From the NCBI RefSeq assembly GCF_012027395.1, contig NZ_SNUJ01000002.1, forward strand, positions 554,525 through 618,524: 64,000 nucleotides of DNA. The letters are read 5' to 3'. The first letter of the stretch is position 1; each line of letters begins with the position of its first letter. Made by a program: the position numbers and the translations under genes. Shown here piece by piece: positions 20,196 to 29,119 of this stretch. The notes beneath the pieces are model-generated. The model saw only the letters and a list, made by a program, of their open reading frames with translations. It was not told the DNA's origin and did not search any database. The DNA is from Thermococcus sp. LS1. GTDB taxonomy: Archaea > Methanobacteriota_B > Thermococci > Thermococcales > Thermococcaceae.

Positions 20196-23063
20196 ATGGT
20201 GAAAACCGACGTTAAGGAAAAACGAAAGAAAAAGAAGGAGGAGAAATCCTCCCTTCCCGAGTACTATCAGAAGTTCAAGGCCTACGGGCTTCCGCTGATA
20301 GTCCTCCTGCTGGCATACATCGGCTTCAAGATAAGGGCCGTTACGTCCAACTACAAGACCTTCCTCGATCCGGATACCTTCTACCACTACGAGCTCTACA
20401 AGCTGGCCATCCAGGAGTGGCTCCCCAAGTACTTCCCACTGGCCAATCCTCCCACGGGGCTCAAGATAAGCGAATCTCTCGGCCTCTACGCGGTGCAGGC
20501 CTTCTTCTACAAGCTGGTTAGTCCGCTCGGCTACGACGTCATGGATGCTTTCAAGCTCTGGCCACCGTTCGTTGGAGCAATGACCATCATAGCGGTCTAT
20601 CTCCTCGGAAAGAAGCTCCACTCCAACTGGGCGGGCGTCTGGGCGGCAGCGTTCATGATGTTCTCCTACGCAAACTTCAGCAAGACATACTCAGGCAACA
20701 ACCGTGGTGAAGGTCCGTTCATGATGTTCTTCCTCTACGCGGTGTTCTCCCTCATCGTGTACCTCGACGAGAAGGAGTGGAACTGGAAGAAAATCCTCTC
20801 AGGGGTGCTCTTCCTGATAACCAGCGTCCTCTACATGGGCGTCTGGCTGGGAAGCCAGTTCGGTGTGGGAATCCTCCTGCTCTTCGCGGCAGCGCACACG
20901 ATAATCCTCTTCGTATTCGGAAAGATTGAAGAGCTCAAGCGCTTTGTTAAAGAATTTTACCCGATCTACGCGCTGTCGCTGCTCATCGGAATAGCGCTAT
21001 ATCCGACAGGCTTCGTCAGGATAAAGGGCTTCCTCATATTCTCCCTCGAGGCCTTCATCGGGCTTTCCGTGCTCGTTGCAATAATGCTCTACGGGGAGAG
21101 GTTCAAGCTCAACTACTCTGACAAGAAGCACAGGTTCGGGGTCGTTGTGGGCATAGGTATCCTCGGCTTCGTTCTGGCATACCTCTACCTCGGCCCCGAC
21201 CTGCTGAAGTACATGGGTGCCGCGTACCAGTCCAACCCGCTCTACCAGACGGTCGCCGAGCTCGCCAAGACTGATTGGAAGACAATAGCCGGCTACTACA
21301 GCGTCAAGACCAAGGACGGAATTATCTTCCTGCTCTCACTCGCTGGTTTCATCATAGTCCTCGCCCGCTTCATAAGGAAGCTCCTCAAAGGCGACCTCAC
21401 CGGTTACAAGGAAGTCTTCCTCGTGACCTACTACATTGGCTCGGTTTACCTGCTCCTCATGGCGGTCAGATTCGTGTTCCAGGCCTCAGGCGCAATCCTC
21501 CTCCTGGCGGGAGTTGCGATAGGCGAGGTATTCCTCTTCGTCGAGAACATGAAGGAGAGCATGACGACCAAGGCCCTATATGCCGTGCTGCTCATACTCC
21601 TCTTCCTGCCGCTCCCAATCATAGGTGCCCAGTACATGAACAACATGGCCATCAACACCTCCAAGGCCCAGGGCTCAGTCCCGGCCGACTGGGTGAACAC
21701 ACTCACCTGGCTCAGGGAGAACAGCCACCCGCTTGACAGCGCCACCAGCTGGTGGGACTACGGCTACTGGATTGAGTCAAGCCTCCTCAGCAACAGGCGC
21801 TCCGCAACTGACGGTGGTCACGCCTACGACAGGCGTTACATAGTTGCGGACTTCTTCGCCCACTACGGCAACGAAAGCGAGCAGGATTTCGAGGCCTGGG
21901 AGCTCAACTACATGATAGTCTGGCAGCAGGACATCTACAAGTTCAACGCCATAAGCTACCTCGGTGGAGCAATAACCTACGGCGAGTACAAGAACAACCC
22001 GATGTTCCAGCTGATATACCCGCAGTACATTCAGTACGTCAACGAGAGCGGCAAAACCGTCGTCTACATCAACACGGGTCAGTACGCCTACCAGCCAGTG
22101 ATGACCATCGACCTCACCAAGGGGCAGGTCATACAGGGCAGGGGAGACATACCCTACGTTCTCTACATCTTCCAGGGCTACGGCATGCTCGCCTACCAGA
22201 GCATAGCCTTCAGCAACTTCGTGCGCTTGGCGTTCCACATACCCTACTCATTCGAGCCGTGGGATGCCCAGATGCTCTTCGCCAACTTCAAGCCGGTATA
22301 CACCAACGGTGGAGTTTCGACCTACGAGTTCAGGCCCTTCGCAGTTTACAGGATTGACAAGTACGAGAACGGCACATGGAAAGCATTCTACAGCACGACC
22401 GCCGGCGGTAAGCTTCCACTCGGCGAGCAGAAGCTCAGACTCTGGATTTCAGCATTCGGCAGGGACGTTAAGGACGCGACCCTCGTCTTTGAGGCCTACA
22501 ACGGAACCGAGCTCATCAAGAGGGAGGTTCTGGCAGAGAACCTCAACATCAACCACCTCAACGAGACCCCCGTTGAGGTCAGCCTGACGATACCGAACGC
22601 GACCAAGTATCGCTTCGTCCTCATCCAGGACGGCCCGGTGGGAGTGCTCAACGGCGAGCCGAAGGTTGATGGAAAGATCGCCAACCCAAGTTACATCCTT
22701 GATGAGGGCCAGAGCGGCCAGCTGGAGCTCATAGCGGCATTCAGGCAGGACTACACCGTCGATCTTTACCTCAGGGCGAGCATAGTCTACTACGTCGCAC
22801 CCAACGGCAAGGACATAAACAAGCCGAACTTCCGCTTGGAGCCCCACATGGACATCATAACCTACGTCCCCGTCAAGGAGGGCATAAGCGTCAAGGAGGG
22901 TAACAACACGATAGTTGCCCAAGCCAGCATGCCCGAGAACGTCTTCGAGAGCTACATCCAGGAGCTCTACAAGAAGTACGGTGAGGACAAGGTTGTCATC
23001 GTCAAGAAGAGGATAGAGCCAGTGTTCATTGCAAAGAAGGAGTACGTGATTTGGGAGGGTTAA
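20196..23063 (+). CDS. aglB: Oligosaccharyltransferase AglB (STT3 family)
   Basis: Single-subunit enzyme that transfers the lipid-linked glycan to Asn in Asn-X-Ser/Thr sites of exported proteins. 955 residues: cytosolic basic N-terminus, about 13 transmembrane segments, then a large extracellular C-terminal domain. The catalytic DxD-type acid lies in the first loop (FLDPDTFYHYELYK) and the sequon-binding WWDYGYW motif is near residue 520. The DK/MI-type motif should lie near residue 590-600. The start has GAGGTGGTTTGA upstream. A second AglB paralogue is common in the order, so redundancy is possible. Confidence 0.95.
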   Translation: MVKTDVKEKRKKKKEEKSSLPEYYQKFKAYGLPLIVLLLAYIGFKIRAVTSNYKTFLDPDTFYHYELYKLAIQEWLPKYFPLANPPTGLKISESLGLYAVQAFFYKLVSPLGYDVMDAFKLWPPFVGAMTIIAVYLLGKKLHSNWAGVWAAAFMMFSYANFSKTYSGNNRGEGPFMMFFLYAVFSLIVYLDEKEWNWKKILSGVLFLITSVLYMGVWLGSQFGVGILLLFAAAHTIILFVFGKIEELKRFVKEFYPIYALSLLIGIALYPTGFVRIKGFLIFSLEAFIGLSVLVAIMLYGERFKLNYSDKKHRFGVVVGIGILGFVLAYLYLGPDLLKYMGAAYQSNPLYQTVAELAKTDWKTIAGYYSVKTKDGIIFLLSLAGFIIVLARFIRKLLKGDLTGYKEVFLVTYYIGSVYLLLMAVRFVFQASGAILLLAGVAIGEVFLFVENMKESMTTKALYAVLLILLFLPLPIIGAQYMNNMAINTSKAQGSVPADWVNTLTWLRENSHPLDSATSWWDYGYWIESSLLSNRRSATDGGHAYDRRYIVADFFAHYGNESEQDFEAWELNYMIVWQQDIYKFNAISYLGGAITYGEYKNNPMFQLIYPQYIQYVNESGKTVVYINTGQYAYQPVMTIDLTKGQVIQGRGDIPYVLYIFQGYGMLAYQSIAFSNFVRLAFHIPYSFEPWDAQMLFANFKPVYTNGGVSTYEFRPFAVYRIDKYENGTWKAFYSTTAGGKLPLGEQKLRLWISAFGRDVKDATLVFEAYNGTELIKREVLAENLNINHLNETPVEVSLTIPNATKYRFVLIQDGPVGVLNGEPKVDGKIANPSYILDEGQSGQLELIAAFRQDYTVDLYLRASIVYYVAPNGKDINKPNFRLEPHMDIITYVPVKEGISVKEGNNTIVAQASMPENVFESYIQELYKKYGEDKVVIVKKRIEPVFIAKKEYVIWEG

Positions 23064-23464
23064 TCCCTCACTATTTTTACGTCTTCCAGCTTTTTCAGCC
23101 CTCCTTTTTCCGCAGTTCTTACAACGCCAGGAACAAAGCCGTTTTTTGGTCTCAGAAGGATGGCCTCGACCTCGGTAAAGCCGAGCTTCTTGAGGGCAAA
23201 TGCCCTGTGGTGGCCATCGAGCACGTAGTATTTCCCGCCGTGTGGTATGACCACTATAGGCGCGTCGTAGCCGTGCTTTATCTCCTGAAGGACGACCAGC
23301 AGCTTGGCCTCGCTGAGCTCCCTCTGGGTGGGAACAACCTGCTCCAGCGGAATAAAGGCCCTTTCAAGCTCAAACTCGATGCCGTAGATGGCTTTGTACT
23401 CGTCCTTTATGCGCTCGGCGCGCCTGAAGGCTTCCTCCCTCGTTATGAGCCTTGTCCTCCTCAA
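23060..23464 (-). CDS. Small ParB/Srx-like domain protein
   Basis: About 134 residues. It carries the ParB/sulfiredoxin-like core: a strand ending IVVIPHGGKYYVLDGHHRAFALKKLG, in which DGHHR is the conserved motif, then VEAILL. There is no helix-turn-helix half, so it is not a chromosome-partition ParB; the related SerK family uses this fold as a serine kinase, but this protein is shorter. Start TTG 23464 is chosen because it overlaps the upstream methyltransferase stop (TTGA) after GGGAGTGAAGTC. Last gene of a minus-strand operon. Function unknown. Confidence 0.65.
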   Translation of the reverse strand: MRRTRLITREEAFRRAERIKDEYKAIYGIEFELERAFIPLEQVVPTQRELSEAKLLVVLQEIKHGYDAPIVVIPHGGKYYVLDGHHRAFALKKLGFTEVEAILLRPKNGFVPGVVRTAEKGGLKKLEDVKIVRD

Positions 23465-24132
23465 GACTTCACTCCCCTGACGGCTATGAAGGCAGCAAGG
23501 TTTCTGCACTTCCTGTGGCATTTTTTGTCAATCCTTTCGGCCAAGCCCAAGAAGGGCCAGAAGGAGGGAAAAAAGATAACCCCCGCACTCTCGACCTCAG
23601 TAAAGCCCCCGTTCTTCAGGAGAAGTTCGAGTTCCCTGGGGGTGTAGAACCTGGCATAGCGGTAGGCCGTCTCGACGAAGAGGCTCTTTAGGCGCTTGAA
23701 GAAGAACCACGAGCTCCTTCCGTTCATAGTGCCGATGAGAACCTCACCGCCGGGCTTGAGGACGCGGTGGATTTCTGAGATTACCTGTTCTGGCTTGTGA
23801 ATGAACTCGAACATGGTCACGCTCAGCACGAGGTCAAAGCTCTCGTCCGGAAAGGGCAGACTGTAGGCGTCGCCTTTGATGCAGTTGAGGCCCTTTGCCC
23901 TGGCTATTTCAAGCATCCCCTCGCTCGCATCGAGGCCTATAACATCGAAGCCGCGCTTTTTGAGCTCGAGAGTGTAGTTTCCAGTGCCGCAGCCTAAATC
24001 GAGGGCCTTACCTGATTTCGTTTGGAGCATGGAGAAGACTAACCACTTCTCAGTTCTGTCTACGTACTGACCGGTTTTCGTCCGGTACCAGTCGTCGTAG
24101 CGCCCGGCAATTCTGTTGAAGTACTCGGCCAT
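23461..24132 (-). CDS. SAM-dependent methyltransferase (UbiE/class I type)
   Basis: 223 residues. Motif I KALDLGCGTGNYTLELKKRG near residue 41, motif II VIGLDASEGMLEIARAK, motif IV FDLVLSVTMFEFIHKPEQVI, and a HRVLKPGGEVLIGTMNG loop define a small-molecule class I methyltransferase. A hydrophobic helix near residues 195-205 and a Cys/Lys-rich KKCHRKCRNL segment close to the C-terminus are unusual. The ATG directly abuts the stop of the thiamine-binding gene. Substrate unknown. Confidence 0.8.
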   Translation of the reverse strand: MAEYFNRIAGRYDDWYRTKTGQYVDRTEKWLVFSMLQTKSGKALDLGCGTGNYTLELKKRGFDVIGLDASEGMLEIARAKGLNCIKGDAYSLPFPDESFDLVLSVTMFEFIHKPEQVISEIHRVLKPGGEVLIGTMNGRSSWFFFKRLKSLFVETAYRYARFYTPRELELLLKNGGFTEVESAGVIFFPSFWPFLGLAERIDKKCHRKCRNLAAFIAVRGVKS

Positions 24133-24414
24133 TCAGACACCCATCTTGCTCTCTATGGTGAGAGGTTTATCAACGCGGTCGTCTATCTTGAGGCTTATGA
24201 CGATGCGCTTTGCCCCCGCTTTTAGGATAGCCTCATGGCAGGCCTTGACGAGCTCGAGGATTTCCTCTACGGAACCTTCAACCACAGTTCCCATCGGGCA
24301 GACCTGGTACTTCAGGCCACTCGCCTTTATGACTTCGATAACGGGTTCGAGGTACTTGCCCACACTCGGGCTTTCTGTTCCAAGGGGAAAAAGACAAAGC
24401 TCCGCTACTGCCAT
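24133..24414 (-). CDS. MTH1187-family thiamine-binding protein
   Basis: 93 residues, about the family norm. The ferredoxin-like fold signature is clear: MAVAELCLFPLGTESPSVGK at the start, YQVCPMGTVVEGS near residue 40 and AKRIVISLKIDDR near residue 70. Members bind thiamine-type ligands, though a physiological role is not settled. ATG 24414 overlaps the stop of the MoaD-like gene by the TGATG pattern. Confidence 0.82.
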   Translation of the reverse strand: MAVAELCLFPLGTESPSVGKYLEPVIEVIKASGLKYQVCPMGTVVEGSVEEILELVKACHEAILKAGAKRIVISLKIDDRVDKPLTIESKMGV

Positions 24415-24698
24415 CAGCCGCCCCCCGCGGGCGGGAAGATGTGCACCTCGTCATCGTCCTTCAGCTCGGTGTCGAGGCCTTTAAGGTGCAGGATGTTGTG
24501 GCCGTTCACGAGGATCATTCCGTCTATGGCCTTTCCCGCCTCCTTGGCGCGGGGGCTTTCGAGGAGCTGCTTCTTTATCTCCGGATTGTAGTGCTCGGCT
24601 AGATAATCGATAAGCTCCCCTACCGTTCTGGGACTGCTCAACTCTATCTCCTTCCTCCCCACCAGCTCCCGGAATGTGGCGTAAAATCGCACCTTCAT
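24414..24698 (-). CDS. MoaD/ThiS-like ubiquitin-fold sulfur carrier or SAMP
   Basis: 94 residues. Beta-grasp protein beginning MKVRFYATFRELVGRK and ending in PPAGGG, so it has the exposed C-terminal Gly-Gly needed for adenylation by a MoeB/UbaA-type enzyme. It could donate sulfur for molybdopterin or tungstopterin (needed in Thermococcus) or modify proteins as a SAMP. Start ATG 24698 matches the fold start; upstream in-frame residues are non-homologous. Confidence 0.82.
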   Translation of the reverse strand: MKVRFYATFRELVGRKEIELSSPRTVGELIDYLAEHYNPEIKKQLLESPRAKEAGKAIDGMILVNGHNILHLKGLDTELKDDDEVHIFPPAGGG

Positions 24699-24741
24699 TA
24701 GCCCCCACCTAAAAAAAGTTGGAAGAAGAGGACTAAAAACT

Positions 24742-25416
24742 TTACTCGTGTTCTTTCCGTTTCTTTTCGCGGTTGTGTATGTAATCAAGGAGTGGCCTTA
24801 TCCTCTCCCAGACCTCGTTTATACTGCCGTGACCATCAACCCTAACGTAGATGCCCTGCTTCTTGTAGAACTTGATTATTGGCTCCATGTTCTTGACGTA
24901 GAGGTCGTAGCGCCTCGCCACTATCTCTGGCCTGTCGTCCTCCCTCTGGACGAGCTGGGAGCCACATAGGTCACATTTACCAGGGACCTTTGTGGGTCGG
25001 TACCGAAGGTGATAAACGGCACCGCACCTGGGACATATCCTCCTCCCGGAGATGCGCTCAACACTCTCCTCCTTAGAGATGAAAATCTCCATCGCCACGT
25101 CTATCCTTATGCCGTGGTCGTAGAGGTAGTTCTCGAGCGCGAGAACCTGCTCTGCCGTTCTGGGGTATCCGTCGATGATGAAGTTGTTCCTGTCGCGCCT
25201 TAAGCGAGAAATCACGAGGGTATTGACGACGATGTCCGGGATGAGCTCCCCCTTTGCGAGATACTTCTTCAGCTCCTTCCCGAGCTCGCTTCCCCTTTCA
25301 ATCTCTGCCCGTATCATGTCCCCCGAGGAGATATACGTCAGCCCGTAGCGCTCCGTTATCGTCCTTGAGTGGGTTGATTTGCCGCTCCCAGGTGGTCCAA
25401 AAATGAGAATGTTCAT
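24742..25416 (-). CDS. adk: Adenylate kinase
   Basis: Phosphotransfer between ATP and AMP. 224 residues. P-loop FGPPGSGKSTHSR at the N-terminus, AMP-binding SSGDMIRAEIERG, DGYPRTAEQ near residue 85, and a zinc LID domain with ICPRCGAVYH and KCDLCGSQL (four Cys), then DDRPEIVARR. The extra LID metal site and the length fit the long bacterial-type adenylate kinase used by Thermococcales. Start ATG 25416 follows GGTGAGAAAA. Confidence 0.93.
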   Translation of the reverse strand: MNILIFGPPGSGKSTHSRTITERYGLTYISSGDMIRAEIERGSELGKELKKYLAKGELIPDIVVNTLVISRLRRDRNNFIIDGYPRTAEQVLALENYLYDHGIRIDVAMEIFISKEESVERISGRRICPRCGAVYHLRYRPTKVPGKCDLCGSQLVQREDDRPEIVARRYDLYVKNMEPIIKFYKKQGIYVRVDGHGSINEVWERIRPLLDYIHNREKKRKEHE

Positions 25417-25472
25417 TTTTCTCACCGTTAGTTATTTATCTTCTGAGTGATAAAACAATTACGGTGGTGGTC

Positions 25473-25919
25473 ATGAAACTGAGCACAGGCTTTGTTCGGG
25501 CATCCGGCTACGCCTACAAGGTGAGGCGCGTCCTCTTTGCAATAACACGCGGAAGGGTAGAGCCAGAAGAAGTTGTAAGGGCCGCGGCGGAGCTCAACCA
25601 GTACGTCTTTGAAAAGCTCCAAGAGATGGGCGTCGACAAGGGCGATGTTGTGAGGATAAGCGTCCCCTTCAGCATCGAGGATGGAAAGATAAAGTGGCAC
25701 TATGAGGGACTCAAGATAGAGGTCTACAAGAAGGAGGACGAAGCAAAGCTTGCCGAAGCTATGGAGGAAATCGAGGAGCGCGAGAGAGCCCTCGAAGAGC
25801 AGATAAAGGAGCTCGAGGAGCTCGCCCTTCAGCTCAGAGAGATGAGCGAGAAAATACTGGAGAAGCTGGAGGAGCTCAAGCAGGAGCACACATCTCTCAG
25901 GCTCAAGGCGGAGGAGTGA
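25473..25919 (+). CDS. DUF2258-family archaeal protein with coiled-coil tail
   Basis: 148 residues. The N-terminal half ([22 protein letters not shown], then [21 protein letters not shown]) matches my memory of DUF2258, an archaeal family of unknown role, probably nucleic-acid related. The second half is an uninterrupted Glu/Leu-rich coiled coil (about residues 90-145). The start ATG 25473 has GGTGGTGGTC upstream. It overlaps the 3' end of trmY by 17 bases, convergent. Confidence 0.7.
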   Translation: MKLSTGFVRASGYAYKVRRVLFAITRGRVEPEEVVRAAAELNQYVFEKLQEMGVDKGDVVRISVPFSIEDGKIKWHYEGLKIEVYKKEDEAKLAEAMEEIEERERALEEQIKELEELALQLREMSEKILEKLEELKQEHTSLRLKAEE

Positions 25920-26514
25920 TGGAATCTAGGAAGATGTTGACGTAGGCCACGACATGGGAGGTAAGGTAGCTTTTCCTCCCGATACTCACTTTTTCGGCTA
26001 TCCCCCCAAGGAAGGCCTCATCCTCCGGAGTTAAGCCCTCGTGGTCGCCGAGGACGAAGGCGACGTTCTGGGAGAAGTTCACCCTCTCGATGGGCCTGCC
26101 CTCCTCGTGGAGGTAGTAGAGGGTCGCACCTTTCAGGGTTCTCCTCACGATGTCCTCAAAGGTCATGTTGCTGACGTATATTCCTGGAAGAACCTGGACC
26201 TCTTTGCTCGGCTCGCGGAGGTTTTCCCCGGCCTTCAGGGCTTTGATTATCAGCTTCGCCGTGCTCAGCTCGTCGGGGTTGAGCGTTTTGGGCTTCATCT
26301 CCTGCCCCTCAAACCTTATCGCCTTCGGTGGGTTCGGCGGGCCGTAGAGGCTCAGCCAGACGCGGACGTTCTTTCTGAAGCCGTGAGAGAGGAGAAATGC
26401 AGAGTTAAGCACGCGGCAAAGGAGATCTATCCTGCCGCTGGTCCCGGGCAGATCTTTGAGTTTGAAATCCACTTTTGTATGAGCCTTGTTCGCCTTGATA
26501 ATGAAAGTTCTCAT
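25903..26514 (-). CDS. trmY: tRNA (pseudouridine54-N1)-methyltransferase TrmY
   Basis: Methylates pseudouridine 54 of archaeal tRNA. 203 residues, SPOUT class. Seen: [15 protein letters not shown] start, [21 protein letters not shown], and the knot region [17 protein letters not shown] with [15 protein letters not shown] near the end; these match the DUF358/TrmY family. ATG 26514 is the natural start. Confidence 0.9.
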   Translation of the reverse strand: MRTFIIKANKAHTKVDFKLKDLPGTSGRIDLLCRVLNSAFLLSHGFRKNVRVWLSLYGPPNPPKAIRFEGQEMKPKTLNPDELSTAKLIIKALKAGENLREPSKEVQVLPGIYVSNMTFEDIVRRTLKGATLYYLHEEGRPIERVNFSQNVAFVLGDHEGLTPEDEAFLGGIAEKVSIGRKSYLTSHVVAYVNIFLDSITPPP

Positions 26515-26587
26515 GGTTGAGAATTTGGACGGGAGCTTATAATCGTTGCCCGAAGGGTTTTTCGAAGAAAAGAAAGAATCGAACGGA

Positions 26588-28845
26588 CTATTCCACCCTC
26601 CTTCCAAGCAGGCGGTTTAGTCTCGCCCTTATGCCCCTGTTGCCCTTTACGAGCATGACAGTCTTCGGGCATTTGCTCGCGACCCTTTCGGGTACTTCCC
26701 CAAAGAGCAGCCTCTTGAAGAGGCCCTCCCTCGTCGCCCCCATGACTACGAGGTCGTGCTTCCTGCACTCTTCCAGTATCGCCTTTACCGCGTCACTCTC
26801 GTTCACTATCTTCAGCTCCGCGTTTTCGATCCTCTCTATTACAGGCCTCAAGTGTGCTCTTATCTTCTCTTCTGGCTTGCCGGGAGTGTTGACACTGAGC
26901 ACAGTAACCTTTGCACCGTACGCCTCGGCGAGGACCGAAACAAGCTCCGCACTGATGGCGCTCTGCTTTCCTCCCCTCGTCGGGAAGAGAATACTCCTAA
27001 TTTCTCCGCGCTCCTCGGTGTCGCCCGGCTTAATGACCAGCACGTTACACGGGGCATTCTCAACTATCTTGTCGAGGTTGCTCCCCAGGACGTACTTGCT
27101 CCACCTCGAGCGCCCCTCCCAGCCGAGGATGAGGAGGTCAACCTTCCTGCCCCTCACGGCGCTCATTATCCCTCTGTAAACGCTGTGAGCATAGTATATC
27201 AGGCCCTCTACCTTCACCCTCCCACTTGTGTAGGACTTCGCCTCCCTCACGACTGCTATAGCCTCGTCCGCGAACTGCTTGGCTTCCTCAAGCGGTGTCT
27301 GCTCTGGAACCGTTACGACGCTGACGATGAGCAACTCCCCGTTGACTTCCTCAGCTATTCTCTCGGCGTATTTGGTCAGAACCTTTGCGTTCCTCGGATT
27401 CGACACCGCCACCATTATCTTGTACCTTCCTTCTTCACCCGCCTCCTCAAAGACCGTCTCCCTCTCGAACTTGATCGGCTCTCTCTTGGCGCCCTTATAC
27501 GCAACGTAAACGACGAGGCCGATGCCCACCCAAATCAGCGTTATGGCCCACGCTGTCGGACTGACGTTGAAGACCCAGATCGAGAGCATCGCCTGAGAGA
27601 ATATCGCCAGCAGCGGGATGTAGGGGAAGTATGGCATCAGGAAGCCATAGTCGAGCTCGTCCCCGCGCTCGTTTCTGATCTTTATTACCGCCGCGTTGAC
27701 GAGGAGGAAATGAGGAGGAAGACTATGTCAGCGCTCGCCGCGACATCCTCAATCGGAAAGATGAGAGCCACCGTGAGGACTATAAGCGATGACGCGAAGA
27801 GCGCGTAGTGCGGTACCCTTCTAACCCTGTGGATTCTAGAGAATATGGAGGGCAGCCTGCCGTCCCTGCTGATGGCAAAGAGAACCCTTGTGGAGGAGTA
27901 TATGGTGGCGTTGAGGGCAGAAGTTGAGGAGAATATAGCAGCGAGTGTGATGAGAAGGCCGCCGTAGGGCATGAGATCCCTTATCGCCTCACCCATTCCC
28001 ACCGGCCCGAGTTCAGCGAACCACTGGCTCAACGGCATGTTTCCGGGCTCGGCGCCGACTATCGCAGCAAAGGCAAATAGGAGGTACGTTGCGGTAACGG
28101 CGGCAACAGAATAGAGTATTGCCTTTGGAACGGTCTCCTTAGGGTTAACCGCCTCTTCGCCGGCATGGGCTATCACTTCATAGCCCTCAAAGCCCACATA
28201 AGTGAACCTCATTGCCATAAGGACTTTATCCCATCCGTTGGGGACGAAGTCGTTGAAGTGGGCAAGCTTTTCTGGATGGACGATGATGTAATAAATCGAG
28301 AAGAGGCCGATGAAAGCCAGGGTTCCCATCTGGCCGAGGGTAATGAGGTTCTCGATGCTGCCAGTCTCGGAGACACCGATGTAGTTGATGATTATAAAAA
28401 CGATGGCCATCCCGAGGGCAAGGAGCTTGATTACCCCCTCGCTTTCAAGATTGAGACTGATGAACCAGTCCGTGCCTTCGAGGAGAAAAACCGTGTAGGT
28501 CGCGAAGGTTATAGCGTAGAGGCTGCCCGCAACTGTCAGGGCAAACCAGTTTATCCAGCCCGAGATAAAGCCGATGAAGCCCTTGAAGGCCTCGTCTATA
28601 TAAGTGTAAGCACCACCCGCCGTTGGCAGTGCCGAGGCAAGTTCAGCGAAGGACATCGCGGAGAAGAAAGCGATGAGACCGTTGAGAGCAAAGGCAATGA
28701 GTATACCTCCTGGACCGGCAAAACCGATGGCGATACCGGTGGCAACGAAGACACCTGCGCCGATCATCATTCCCATTCCCATCATCATAAGGTGCACCAG
28801 CGATAGACCGCGAGATAGCTCTATCTTCTCCCCGTTGTGCTCCAT
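26588..28845 (-). CDS. APC amino-acid permease fused to two USP domains; one frameshift
   Basis: Two frames, 27685-28845 and 26588-about 27710, become one of about 750 residues if one T (minus strand) is added to the TTT run at 27708-27710 (junction [14 protein letters not shown]). The permease part has 11-12 membrane segments with the APC signature [19 protein letters not shown] and [16 protein letters not shown]. The C-terminal part holds two universal stress protein domains ([14 protein letters not shown], then [13 protein letters not shown] and [17 protein letters not shown]). Such permease-USP fusions occur in archaea, where USP may sense ATP. GGAGGAG precedes ATG 28845. Substrate unknown. 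Confidence 0.8.
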
Positions 28846-28893
28846 AATCATCTCCTCCTGTGCCTAGTAGCCCTTTGAATTTCGAGAACTGAC

Positions 28894-29043
28894 CTATCCT
28901 CTTCTTGGCATATACCTGCGTTTTCTCTCAATTCTCTGGCGTTTCATCTTGGAGATTATTGAATTTGATTTCATGAGAAGAGCCAGCATAGCTCCGTAAG
29001 AGCCGAAAATGAGAGTTATTCCGATTATCTGATCGAGGTTCAT
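28894..29043 (-). CDS. 49-residue small membrane protein upstream of permease
   Basis: ATG 29043, stop 28894. GGAG lies 11 bases before the start and a TATA-like ATTTTAAAAAG at 29085-29097. The protein begins MNLDQIIGITLIFGSYG, has one hydrophobic helix of about 20 residues, then a highly basic tail (KMKRQRIERKRRYMPRRG). The 48-base spacing and shared strand suggest co-transcription with the permease. No family recognised; a single-helix accessory protein is one possibility. Confidence 0.5.
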   Translation of the reverse strand: MNLDQIIGITLIFGSYGAMLALLMKSNSIISKMKRQRIERKRRYMPRRG

Positions 29044-29084
29044 AGATTCCACACTCCTGCACAAATATAGTAGTAACCGTGAGG

Positions 29085-29097
29085 GTCTTTTTAAAAT
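29085..29097 (-). promoter_or_regulatory. Probable promoter of small membrane protein and permease
   Basis: On the minus strand CATATTTTAAAAAGACC contains a TATA-like core about 45 bases before ATG 29043. Confidence 0.4.
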
Positions 29098-29119
29098 ATG
29101 TCGATGGAGAGGAAAATCC

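Noticed and set aside
20240..22922. Minus- and alternate-frame open frames over glmS and aglB
   Set aside because: Same reason: long conserved genes on the plus strand explain them.
23060..23464. Serine kinase SerK
   Set aside because: The ParB-like motif is shared, but the protein is about 110 residues shorter than SerK as I recall it and lacks its C-terminal part.
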